Below are positions 5,709 through 12,820 of a stretch of 12,820 bases of DNA, piece after piece (position 1 is the stretch's first letter; each line of letters begins with the position of its first letter). Made by a program: the position numbers and the translations under genes. Under the pieces are notes generated by a model. The model was not told where the DNA came from and made no database searches. It worked only from the letters and a program-made list of their open reading frames with translations. The stretch covers positions 1-12,820 of the forward strand of contig SFLN01000052.1 in the NCBI GenBank assembly GCA_004554555.1, written 5' to 3'. This DNA is from [Eubacterium] saphenum (GTDB lineage Bacteria; Bacillota; Clostridia; Oscillospirales; Ruminococcaceae).

Positions 5709-6722
5709 CTAAGCTGCGGCAGCAAGCTCGGCTGTTTCGGTCTTGACCTTCAAAAACGCGCCGTCACTTACGATAACGACATTTCCGTCAGCAGCGGTTG
5801 TGTAGACTTCCTTGCAGCCGACTTGACTGAGCCGCTCGAAAACCTCGGCGCGCGGGTGCCCGTAATCGTTCACCTCGGCGACCTCAATCACGGCAATCTG
5901 CGGCTTGACCTTATCCAGAAAAGCCTTGCTGCTCGAACCCGCGCTGCCGTGGTGAGCGATTTTCAGCACGTCCGCGCGAATGTCCAGACCGTTGTCCAGA
6001 ATATCCAGCTCCGCAGTGCCCTCGATATCGCCCGTGAACAAAAACGAGTTCTCGCCGTGAGTGTAGCGCGCGGTTATCGAAAAGTTGTTCAAATCGTCGT
6101 AATTGTCGTAAAGCGGCGCGATGATTTCCAGCGTGGAATTCTCGCCAAGCTCGTACTTTTTTCCCGCCTCGGCGTACTCGCAGTTTATGCCGTTTTTTTC
6201 GATAACATTCAGCATTTTCTGATAGAAAACGGTTTCGGGAACAAGATTTTCGGGAAGCTTCGGGAGAATAACCGTTCCCACGTCAAATTTCTCCAAAATC
6301 CTGTACATACCGCCGATGTGGTCGGAGTGCGGGTGCGTGGCAATCACATAATCCAGCTTTTTCACGCCCGAATAGTTGATAAATCCCACCACCTCGTCAA
6401 CGCGGTCATCTTCGCCGCAGTCTATCAGAATTGTGCAGTCCTTCGTGCAGATAAGCTCGCAGTCGCCCTGCCCGACATCGAGGAAATACACCGCAGCCTC
6501 GCTGTCAAGCGGCTTTACATAAGGCTTTCCGCCGCCGCCGAAAAAGTGCACGATATCCGCGGAGGTTGGGATAAAATCCCACTTGATAAACCGCTCGTTG
6601 ATGAAAACAAACAGCGCGGCTGTCAGGATTATCAGCAAAATCGCCGACAAAATGTTGTTGAAAACCCGCTTAGCGCTTCTTTTTCTTTTGCGGTAGGTTC
6701 TTGTTTTTCTTGTTGTCGCCAT
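5709..6722 (-). CDS. Membrane-anchored metallo-beta-lactamase-fold hydrolase, ComEC C-terminal-domain type
   Basis: A 337-aa protein with a very basic N-terminus (1-20), one membrane segment (about 23-41) and a metallo-beta-lactamase domain (about 75-325). This predicts cytoplasmic N-terminus and extracellular domain. VYFLDVGQGDC (78-88) and HPHSDHIGG (130-138; His130, His132, Asp134, His135) are metal-site motifs; Asp232 in TGD and AHHGS (256-260) continue them. The order matches the C-terminal nuclease-like domain of ComEC/Rec2, but the ComEC channel is absent. The family often includes nucleases or phosphodiesterases; the substrate here is unknown. The ATG at 6720-6722 is chosen because AAGGA lies about 6 nt upstream. 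A GTG 51 nt upstream is rejected. The gene overlaps the preceding YgiQ gene by 53 nt in another frame. The C-terminus ends in AELAAAA. Confidence 0.9.
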   Translation of the reverse strand: MATTRKTRTYRKRKRSAKRVFNNILSAILLIILTAALFVFINERFIKWDFIPTSADIVHFFGGGGKPYVKPLDSEAAVYFLDVGQGDCELICTKDCTILIDCGEDDRVDEVVGFINYSGVKKLDYVIATHPHSDHIGGMYRILEKFDVGTVILPKLPENLVPETVFYQKMLNVIEKNGINCEYAEAGKKYELGENSTLEIIAPLYDNYDDLNNFSITARYTHGENSFLFTGDIEGTAELDILDNGLDIRADVLKIAHHGSAGSSSKAFLDKVKPQIAVIEVAEVNDYGHPRAEVFERLSQVGCKEVYTTAADGNVVIVSDGAFLKVKTETAELAAAA

Positions 6723-8541
6723 TTCTGTTCCTTTCGGGTTTTGCGCTCTTTTCGGCAGTCTTGGACGGCGCAATCAGACAATCCTTTCCATATCCGATTA
6801 AATCGCGGCGCTTTGCAATCGTCAGCGCTTTCTCAACAAGCGCGCGATTTTTCGGCATAAAATACTGTAAAAGAGCGCGCTGCATAGCCTTTTGCTCGGT
6901 TGTTCTCGGAACAAAAACCGGCTCGAGCGTGTACGGGTCAAGTCCCGTGTAGAACATTGCCGTGGAAATCGTGCCGGGCGTCGGGTAAAAATCCTGCACC
7001 TGCTCGGGGCGAATGTTGTGCTTTTTCTCGAAAAGCGCAAGCTCAATCGCGTCCGCAAGCGTACAGCCCGGGTGCGACGACATCAGATACGGCACGAGAT
7101 ACTGCTCTTTTCCGCATTTTTTGGTTGACGCGTAAAACCGTTTCTCAAACTCCTCGTAAACCTCGATATGCGGCTTTCCCATATAATCGAGAACGCGGTT
7201 TGAGGCGTGTTCGGGAGCAACCTTGAGCTGCCCGCTGACGTGATATTCGACAAGCTCGTCAAGAAACGCGTTGTTCTTTTCAAGCAGCATATAATCAAAA
7301 CGTATCCCCGAGCGAATGAACACCTTCTTCACGCCCTTTATCGCGCGCAGCCGACGCAAAAGCCGTATATAATCGGAATGGTCGGCGTTGATGTTCTTGC
7401 AGGGCGTGGGCGCAAGGCACTTTCGTCCTTTGCACAAGCCGTGCTCCTCTTGTTTATCGCAGGACGGATGACGGAAATTTGCAGTAGGACCGCCGACGTC
7501 GTGTATATAACCCTTGAAATTCGGCTTTTCCGAGAGCATAACCGCCTCGTTGTACACCGAGTCCTCGCTTCTCGTCTGAACCTTTCGCCCTTGATGAAGC
7601 GCGATTGAACAGAAATTGCAAAAGCCAAAGCAGCCGCGGTTGTGGGTTATCGAAAACTCGACTTCCTGTATCGCGGGCACGCCGCCGTCTTTTTCGTACA
7701 TCGGGTGATACGTCCGCATATACGGCAGCTCGTATGCGTAGTCGAACTCCTTCTGCGTGACCGAGCGCTGAGGCGGGTTTTGCACAAGCATCATATTTCC
7801 GTGACGCTGGACAATGGTTCTCCCGTACACCTCGTCCTGCTCGTCGTACTGCTTTCGGCAGGACTTCGCGTAGGCTTTTTTGTTTTCGCGGACAATCTCG
7901 TAACTATCGCACTGAACCGCGCCGAGCGGCGTATTTTCGGGCTTTGTGAGGTAACAAATCCCGCGCAAATCGTGCATATCCGCAAGCTTCTGCCCCTGTT
8001 TAAAGCGGTTTAGCATCTCCGAGAGCGTGACCTCGCCCATTCCGTACATCAGAAAATCCGCGCCGCTGTCAACCAGAATTGACGGCATAACGCTGTCGCT
8101 CCAGTAATCGTAGTGCGCGAAACGCCGCAGCGACGCTTCAAGACCGCCGATTTCGATTTCGGTATCGGGAAACAGCCGCTTCAGCGCCTTGCAATAAGTT
8201 ATGACCGCTCGGTCGGGGCGCTTTCCGCCTTTTCCTCCGGGGGAATAAGCGTCATCGTTGCGCTTTTTCAGGGCAACCGTGTAGTTTGACACCATACTGT
8301 CGATGTTCCCGCCGGTTACCATAAAGCAGTGCTTCGGCTGACCAAGCTCCAGAAAATCCTTGTCGCAGAGCGGCTGGGAAATTATACCAACAGAAAAGCC
8401 CGCCGCCTCAATCATTCGCGAAATTATCGCGATTCCGAACGTCGGGTGGTCGATATAAGCGTCGCCTGTCACGCAGATAAAGTCAAGCTGCTTTATCCCG
8501 CGCTCCTCCAAATCACTTTTGCATACCGGTAAAAATGGCAT
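6670..8541 (-). CDS. YgiQ-family (UPF0313) radical SAM protein
   Basis: This 623-aa protein belongs to the YgiQ family, a widespread radical SAM group of unknown reaction. A vitamin-B12-binding-like N-terminal region (about 15-200, with conserved DAYIDHPTFG near 27-36 and GGLEASLRRFAHYDYW near 132-147) precedes the radical SAM domain. The 4Fe-4S motif is CFGFCNFC (Cys304, Cys308, Cys311; C-x3-C-x2-C). The tail is Lys/Arg-rich and ends in KKKKR. The ATG at 8539-8541 follows GAGAGG by about 5 nt and lies just 1 nt after the stop of the upstream epimerase gene (TAA-T-ATG), so translation is probably coupled. The last 53 nt overlap the start of the next gene. The family call is firm; the substrate is unknown. 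Confidence 0.95.
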   Translation of the reverse strand: MPFLPVCKSDLEERGIKQLDFICVTGDAYIDHPTFGIAIISRMIEAAGFSVGIISQPLCDKDFLELGQPKHCFMVTGGNIDSMVSNYTVALKKRNDDAYSPGGKGGKRPDRAVITYCKALKRLFPDTEIEIGGLEASLRRFAHYDYWSDSVMPSILVDSGADFLMYGMGEVTLSEMLNRFKQGQKLADMHDLRGICYLTKPENTPLGAVQCDSYEIVRENKKAYAKSCRKQYDEQDEVYGRTIVQRHGNMMLVQNPPQRSVTQKEFDYAYELPYMRTYHPMYEKDGGVPAIQEVEFSITHNRGCFGFCNFCSIALHQGRKVQTRSEDSVYNEAVMLSEKPNFKGYIHDVGGPTANFRHPSCDKQEEHGLCKGRKCLAPTPCKNINADHSDYIRLLRRLRAIKGVKKVFIRSGIRFDYMLLEKNNAFLDELVEYHVSGQLKVAPEHASNRVLDYMGKPHIEVYEEFEKRFYASTKKCGKEQYLVPYLMSSHPGCTLADAIELALFEKKHNIRPEQVQDFYPTPGTISTAMFYTGLDPYTLEPVFVPRTTEQKAMQRALLQYFMPKNRALVEKALTIAKRRDLIGYGKDCLIAPSKTAEKSAKPERNRNGDNKKNKNLPQKKKKR

Positions 8542-8542
8542 A

Positions 8543-9442
8543 TTATCCTCTCAAATCCTTATCTATAAATTCAAAATAATTCTTTCTGCGAACCTCGCCG
8601 CGATTATCCTTAAACCACGCGTAAGACTGCTTCAAGACATCTTCAATCGGCTTTGTTTCGGGCATTAATTCAAACATTTTCTCATCAGAGAGAAAATATT
8701 CGTAATCATAAAACGGAAAAAAGCTCCGCTGCTCGATATCCCGCTCAACAAAGCGAAATTCCGGTGTTTTCCCAAGCGTTTTATAACAGAGTTCTGCCCA
8801 TTCTAGAACGCTCACGCTCTCGGGATTTCCGACATTGAAAACGCGCTGCTGCGGCTGTTTTTCGAGCAAAATCTCCATAAACCGGCACATATCCTCGATA
8901 TCGAAAAATTGCAGCTGCATTTTCCCGTCACGCGGCACATAAAACGGTCTGTCCTGCTCCGCGCACTCGAAAACAAACGCTTCACGGTACAAATTGTTCA
9001 TCTTGCCGTAAAGGTACGGCGGGCGGATTATGTAGGCATTCGGGCAGTTTTCCGCAAGATAACGCTCGGCACGGATTTTGTTCACTCCGTAATCACCCCA
9101 GATTTTGTTCGCACCGATTTCGTCTTCCTCGCAAAACGGCTGAGCAAGCGTTTCGGGATAAACCGCGCTGGAGCTTACGAAAATGTATGTCCCGAATTTC
9201 CCCAAACCTCCGAGCAAATCGCGCACGTCGGTTTCGTTGTAACCACAGACGTCCAGCACCGCATCAAACTCGTACTTTTTAAGCGTATCGCCGAGATTAT
9301 GACGGTCAGCAATTATCGCGTGAACACCCTCGGACTGCGGTTTTGTGCCGCGGTTGAGGACATACACCTCGTTGTTCTTCGAGAAGTATTCTGCTGTAAA
9401 ACGGCTTGCAAAAACAGTTCCGCCCGTGACCAGAATTTTCAT
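8543..9442 (-). CDS. NAD-dependent epimerase/dehydratase-like SDR protein
   Basis: A 299-aa Rossmann-fold protein of the extended or atypical short-chain dehydrogenase/reductase group. The N-terminal motif reads TGGTVFAS (6-13): the first two glycines of GGxxFxG are kept and the third is replaced. A catalytic triad is visible as SSSAVY (Ser90-92) and YGVNK (Tyr118, Lys122), and RPPYLYG (140-146) is typical of sugar-nucleotide epimerases. Similar clostridial proteins are annotated only as NAD-dependent epimerases, so the substrate is unknown. The ATG at 9440-9442 is chosen because AAGGAG lies 5-6 nt upstream and the beta-strand MKILVTGG starts there; a start 24 nt earlier is unlikely. It lies 11 nt after the amidohydrolase gene and 1 nt before ygiQ, inside the same operon. 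Confidence 0.9.
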   Translation of the reverse strand: MKILVTGGTVFASRFTAEYFSKNNEVYVLNRGTKPQSEGVHAIIADRHNLGDTLKKYEFDAVLDVCGYNETDVRDLLGGLGKFGTYIFVSSSAVYPETLAQPFCEEDEIGANKIWGDYGVNKIRAERYLAENCPNAYIIRPPYLYGKMNNLYREAFVFECAEQDRPFYVPRDGKMQLQFFDIEDMCRFMEILLEKQPQQRVFNVGNPESVSVLEWAELCYKTLGKTPEFRFVERDIEQRSFFPFYDYEYFLSDEKMFELMPETKPIEDVLKQSYAWFKDNRGEVRRKNYFEFIDKDLRG

Positions 9443-9453
9443 AAATTCTCCTT

Positions 9454-10722
9454 TTAATCCCCGCAAAGCTCTCTTGCCAAACGGTTTGCACGCACGTAAA
9501 TCTCAGCCGCGTCAACTGTCGTGAAATTCCCGTTTTCGTACAGAATTTTTCCGTCAACAACCGTCATCTTCACATTCTGCTTCGAGCCCGCGTAAACGAG
9601 GTTTTTCGGAATATTGTGGAGCGGCTGCATATTCGGCTGATTGAGGTCGATAACGGCAAAATCCGCGCACTTCCCCGCCGCCAGAACATCGCAGTCCGCA
9701 AGTCCCATCGCCAGCGCGCCGCCTTTTGTTGCCATTTCGAGAACGTCAAAAGCCGGACACGCCGCCGCGTCGTTTTCACGCACCTTCTGCAGTCCCGCAA
9801 CAAGAAACATCTCGCGGAACATATCAAGGCAGTTGTTGGAAGCAGCGCCGTCCGTGCCTATCGCGAAATTCGTCATTCCGCGGCGCTTCATCTCGCATAT
9901 CGGCGCAACGCCGCTTGCCAGCTTCAGATTTGACGCGGGATTAGTTATCATATACAACTTTTTGTCGCGGAAAATCTCCATATCCTTTTCGTCAAACCAA
10001 ACGCAGTGAAAACCGCCACCGCCGTACTCGAACATTCCGAGCTTGTCGAAAAGCTGCGTGGGGGACATTTTGTACCGCTCAAAGCACCCGTCAACCTCCG
10101 CTTTGGTTTCGCTGTTGTGGGCGAAAAGCGGCGCTTTGTACTTTTGGGCAAGCTTCGCCATTCCCTCGAGAGTTTCGAGCTTTGTCGTGTACTCCGCGTG
10201 AAAACCTAGCTGATACGAAACAAGCGGGTTGTAGTTGTTGTAGGTATTGTATTCGTCTTCAATGCTCTCGACAGTTCCGCCGAAATCGTTGATAGAGCCG
10301 CAAAGCACCGTTCTGAAGCCCATTTCGGTGTTCGCTCTTGCATACGCGGGGAGCTTCATATACATATCAAAGCTCGCGGTTATGCCGCTTGTGAGGTACT
10401 CCATAATGCCGAGCTTGGTGAAGACGTAAACTGCTTCCTCGGTGAGCTTTGCCTCATGAGGGAAAACCTGATTGTACAGCCAATCGTTCAGCGGCAAGTC
10501 GTCCGCAAACGACCGCAGAAAAGTCATCGCAGTGTGAGTGTGCGCGTTCTTGAAACCGGGGATAATCAGATTTCCCGAAAGGTCGATTTCGCGGTCAAAA
10601 GCACCGCTTTGCCGCTCCTCGCCAACGTAGGAAATCCTCCCACCGTCCGTGCAAAGTTCGCCGTTTATGATATTTTCATTCTCCATTGTGAGAATTTTCG
10701 CGTTGTAAAATCTAAGCTTCAT
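9454..10722 (-). CDS. MtaD-type amidohydrolase (methylthioadenosine/S-adenosylhomocysteine deaminase family)
   Basis: A 422-aa cytoplasmic metal-dependent deaminase of the amidohydrolase superfamily (TIM barrel). Metal ligands and active-site motifs are visible: HTHTAM (61-66; His61 and His63), HNSET (202-206; His202 and Glu205), FHCVW (238-242; His239) and GTDGAASNN (289-297; Asp291). The overall order matches MtaD, which deaminates 5'-methylthioadenosine or S-adenosylhomocysteine to the inosyl form. Related enzymes act on guanine, cytosine or other adenosine derivatives, so the exact substrate is not settled. The ATG at 10720-10722 follows GAGG by about 5 nt. It lies 26 nt after the GTPase fusion gene with no promoter visible between them. 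Zinc is the usual metal, which makes it a possible client of the upstream metallochaperones (inference). Confidence 0.9.
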   Translation of the reverse strand: MKLRFYNAKILTMENENIINGELCTDGGRISYVGEERQSGAFDREIDLSGNLIIPGFKNAHTHTAMTFLRSFADDLPLNDWLYNQVFPHEAKLTEEAVYVFTKLGIMEYLTSGITASFDMYMKLPAYARANTEMGFRTVLCGSINDFGGTVESIEDEYNTYNNYNPLVSYQLGFHAEYTTKLETLEGMAKLAQKYKAPLFAHNSETKAEVDGCFERYKMSPTQLFDKLGMFEYGGGGFHCVWFDEKDMEIFRDKKLYMITNPASNLKLASGVAPICEMKRRGMTNFAIGTDGAASNNCLDMFREMFLVAGLQKVRENDAAACPAFDVLEMATKGGALAMGLADCDVLAAGKCADFAVIDLNQPNMQPLHNIPKNLVYAGSKQNVKMTVVDGKILYENGNFTTVDAAEIYVRANRLARELCGD

Positions 10723-10748
10723 ATTTCCCTCATTTATGGCAATTTCAA

Positions 10749-11696
10749 TCAGTTAAAGTAAACCAGCTCGCTGTCGGCTTTTTCTGTCGGGAGAACGCTG
10801 TCCGCGAGAATAACGGGACCTACGCCCTTATAAGCCGCCTGTTTTTCCGCGACAATTTTTCCCGAAACCTCAACCCAATCTCCGTCCTTGAACTTCGTTT
10901 CATCGGGCGATTTTACGAGTATTCCGACAACCTGAATATCGTCCGCGCAGCAGGTCATCGCGCGTCTTGAAATCACGAAATAGCCCTTCGGGACGTTTGA
11001 CGCGCGGTACACCATTCCGCGGACGCGAATGTTCTTGTCCTTGTAGCGCGCGGCGTTGCTCATAATATCGACGTACCACAAACCGAAATCGTCGTGTACG
11101 ATATCAATCGGGTTTGCTTTGACGTCAAACGGCATTTCGTCCTCGCCCTGGAAGCCCTGTTCAATCGAGCCGTCCATATACTCGAACATCATATCAATTC
11201 TCGGATTGAGCGGCTTTATAACGCGGCGCAGGCGCTTTTTGTCAACCTTTCCCTGTTCGCAGCGGTTGAAGATAATCAAATCCGAAACCGCGATATCATC
11301 GGACAAAAGCTGTCGCATATTGTTCAGATACATATCAAAGCGCGAGTGGTCAACGAACATAAAAATCTGGTAGAAAATCCAGTTCTGCGGCGCTTTTACA
11401 GCCATATCGCGCAGGCTCCACATACCGTTATATTCGAGCATAATGCGCGACGGCTTGTGCTTGGCAACCAGCGCGTTCAGATTTTCGGCGTTGAAATCTT
11501 CCTCGTCCTCGATATACTCGACAACCGACTTCGACGCTTTCAAAATCCTCTCGTCATACTCAACCTCGCCTTGTTCGCAAGCGATTACAAGGGTTCTTTC
11601 GCCGCGGCTGAACTGCTTGTCATTCAGCGTTTCCAGAATAAACGACGTCTTGCCGCTCTCCAGAAAGCCTGTCATTAAATAAACGGGTAATTCCAT
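10749..11696 (-). CDS. G3E-type GTPase fused to a YcgQ/TIGR03943-like C-terminal domain
   Basis: A 315-aa protein. Residues 1-185 are a G3E (COG0523/CobW-like) P-loop GTPase: Walker A GFLESGKTS (10-18), EYNG (88-91) where CobW proteins have EPSG, and NRCE (144-147) in place of NKxD. The metal-binding CxCC motif of the family is absent; the matching region holds only Cys40. The CobW C-terminal domain is also missing. In its place, residues about 220-315 resemble the C-terminal domain of Bacillus YcgQ (UPF0703, TIGR03943), including RRAMTCCADD (244-253) with its CC pair and a following DWVEVSG strand. YcgQ proteins pair with YcgR-type permeases. The ATG at 11694-11696 follows GGAG by 8 nt and the upstream stop by 3 nt. 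A role in metal homeostasis with the preceding GTPase is inferred. The fusion has the look of other clostridial proteins I recall. Confidence 0.85.
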   Translation of the reverse strand: MELPVYLMTGFLESGKTSFILETLNDKQFSRGERTLVIACEQGEVEYDERILKASKSVVEYIEDEEDFNAENLNALVAKHKPSRIMLEYNGMWSLRDMAVKAPQNWIFYQIFMFVDHSRFDMYLNNMRQLLSDDIAVSDLIIFNRCEQGKVDKKRLRRVIKPLNPRIDMMFEYMDGSIEQGFQGEDEMPFDVKANPIDIVHDDFGLWYVDIMSNAARYKDKNIRVRGMVYRASNVPKGYFVISRRAMTCCADDIQVVGILVKSPDETKFKDGDWVEVSGKIVAEKQAAYKGVGPVILADSVLPTEKADSELVYFN

Positions 11697-11699
11697 AGT

Positions 11700-12820
11700 T
11701 TACACTCCAAACAAAGCCTTAATTTTGTCCTCGGCAAGCTTCGAGCCGATTACGCACATTTTTCCCGTAACATCAGCCGAGCCTTTTCTGATTTCGTACT
11801 CCTCGGGTACAAAGTCGAACTCGTACCAGCCGTTGTCGCCTGCGACAATTCCCTTCGCTCTCAAAACAACGCCGAATTCCTCGCCGGAAAGCTTCCCGAG
11901 CGCGTTTTCAAGCTCTTCTTTCGTGAACTTTTTAGCCGTTTCGATACCCATTGACGTGAAAACCTCGTCAGCGTGGTGATGGTGGTGATGGTCGTGGTCG
12001 TGGCAGTGGCACTCCTCGCCGTCCTCGTGATGGTGGTGATGATGCTCGTGTTCATCGTCATCGTGGTCGTGATGATGGTGTTCGTGGCAGCACTCCTCGT
12101 CATCATCGTGATGATGGTGATGATGTTCGTGTTCGTCCTCATCGTGATGGTGATGATGCTCGTGCTCGTCCTCATCGTGGTGATGATGGTGTTCAAGCTC
12201 CTCCTTGAGCAAATCCTCCGCGAACTTGTTTTCGTTCTCCATTGCCGCGAGAATCTGCGCGCCGCTGATTTCGTCCCAGTTTGTGGTAACGATAGTCGCG
12301 TGGTCGTTGAGCTCCTTTATCATCGCAACAGCCTCCGCGAGCTTTTCATCGGTGAGCTTCTGCGAACGGCTCAGAACAATCGTCTTTGCGGTTTCAACCT
12401 GATTTTTGTAGAACTCGCCGAAATTCTTCATATACATCTTGATTTTGGACGCGTCGCAAACCGTCGTGTAGCTGTTGAGCACAATCCGGTCGCTGTCGAT
12501 GTCCATAACCGCCTTGATTACATCGGAGAGCTTGCCTACGCCGGACGGCTCGATTAAAATTCTGTCGGGAGCGTACTCGTCGAGCACCTTCTGAAGCGCT
12601 TTTCCGAAATCGCCGACAAGCGAGCAGCAAATGCAGCCCTGGTTCATCTCGGTAACCTCAATCCCCGCGTCCTTCATAAAGCCGCCGTCAATGCCGATTT
12701 CACCGAACTCGTTCTCGATAAGAACCAGCTTTTCACCGTTATAGCCTTCCTTCAGCAATTTCTTGATAAGCGTGGTTTTGCCCGCGCCGAGAAATCCCGA
12801 AAAAACGTCAATCTTTGTCA
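11700..12820 (-). CDS. COG0523 (CobW/G3E) metallochaperone GTPase with a very long His-rich segment
   Basis: This GTPase family delivers zinc, cobalt or other metals to target proteins. The frame continues past the TTG at 12758 to the right edge, where TG at 12819-12820 is followed in frame by TKIDVFSGFLGAGKTT; an A (or G/T) just outside would complete the start, so only one base is missing. Counting that Met, the protein is 373 aa. Walker A GFLGAGKTT is at 9-17, NEFGE at 37-41, the metal motif CICC at 63-66 and EPSG at 91-94. The usual NKxD motif is altered to SRSQ (151-154). Residues 211-283 hold 40 His, 28 Asp/Glu and 4 Cys; the CobW C-terminal domain follows (about 290-373). It is probably zinc-related and Zur-type controlled, but the promoter is outside the window. 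Confidence 0.93.
   Translation of the reverse strand, partial: TKIDVFSGFLGAGKTTLIKKLLKEGYNGEKLVLIENEFGEIGIDGGFMKDAGIEVTEMNQGCICCSLVGDFGKALQKVLDEYAPDRILIEPSGVGKLSDVIKAVMDIDSDRIVLNSYTTVCDASKIKMYMKNFGEFYKNQVETAKTIVLSRSQKLTDEKLAEAVAMIKELNDHATIVTTNWDEISGAQILAAMENENKFAEDLLKEELEHHHHHDEDEHEHHHHHDEDEHEHHHHHHDDDEECCHEHHHHDHDDDEHEHHHHHHEDGEECHCHDHDHHHHHHADEVFTSMGIETAKKFTKEELENALGKLSGEEFGVVLRAKGIVAGDNGWYEFDFVPEEYEIRKGSADVTGKMCVIGSKLAEDKIKALFGV
11973..12191 (-). repeat. CAC/CAT-rich low-complexity tract coding for the His-rich metal-binding segment
   Basis: A 219-bp stretch encodes 73 residues (211-283 of the GTPase): 40 His, 28 Asp/Glu, 4 Cys and 1 Gly. It is built of repeating units such as five or six His followed by DEDEHE. 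The plus strand reads as GTG/ATG-rich near-repeats. It has the look of slippage-grown repeats and is likely to vary in length between strains. The Cys pairs (244-245 and 271/273) sit within it. Confidence 0.9.

Noticed and set aside
6723..6773. An upstream GTG start for the membrane-anchored hydrolase
   Set aside because: The ATG at 6722 has AAGGA at the right distance; the earlier start would deepen the overlap without any added motif.
5823..6860. A 345-codon plus-strand open frame
   Set aside because: It lies antisense to the metallo-beta-lactamase-fold gene, which has full catalytic motifs. Such antisense frames are common here because the coding frame is GC-rich at the third position.
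11973..12557. A long plus-strand open frame, rich in Val and Met, opposite the His-rich tract
   Set aside because: It is the antisense reading of CAC/CAT codons (GTG/ATG) of a clear GTPase gene. It has no Shine-Dalgarno, and its hydrophobicity is an artefact of the repeats.

Overview
The window reads as a compact bacterial chromosome segment, most likely from a gut or rumen Clostridia member such as Oscillospiraceae/Ruminococcus-type Firmicutes. That placement is inferred from the style of the proteins, the GGAGG-type ribosome binding sites and the sharp TTGACA/TATAAT promoters; no rRNA or other marker gene is present to prove it. All 11 recognisable genes lie on the minus strand, so transcription runs from right to left. 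I see no tRNA, rRNA, CRISPR array, insertion sequence, phage gene or origin. No gap without a gene exceeds 300 bases; the longest is 267 bp (2016-2282), and it holds the gap promoter region.

Right block (12820 to 5709): six genes packed with gaps of 1-26 nt or with overlaps, probably one operon whose promoter lies beyond the right edge. In transcription order they are: a COG0523 (G3E/CobW) metallochaperone GTPase with an intact CxCC motif and an extreme His/Asp/Glu-rich segment; a second G3E-type GTPase that lacks CxCC and ends in a YcgQ/TIGR03943-like domain; an MtaD-type amidohydrolase; an NAD-dependent epimerase-like SDR; a YgiQ-family radical SAM protein; and a membrane-anchored metallo-beta-lactamase-fold hydrolase related to the C-terminal domain of ComEC. 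The two GTPases point to zinc (or other transition metal) handling, and at least three downstream products are probable metalloenzymes.

Middle block (5709 to 2283): a 153-bp intergenic region carries a promoter for typA (ribosome-associated GTPase BipA). typA is followed closely by a GNAT acetyltransferase and an RluC/RluD-type pseudouridine synthase whose start codon overlaps the GNAT stop as ATGA. This looks like a small operon with a translation theme.

Left block (2282 to 1): a monocistronic glycolytic gap gene (GAPDH) has its own promoter, a hairpin in its leader, an inverted repeat at the predicted transcription start, a Rex-like palindrome further upstream, and a strong rho-independent terminator. 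Beyond it, a perfect sigma-A-type promoter drives a TTG-started gene for an unrecognised three-segment membrane protein that runs off the left edge.

Nothing here is plainly a new defence or mobile system. The most unusual element is the tandem G3E GTPase pair, with the 40-histidine segment in one and the YcgQ-like fusion in the other, at the head of a run of metalloenzyme genes.
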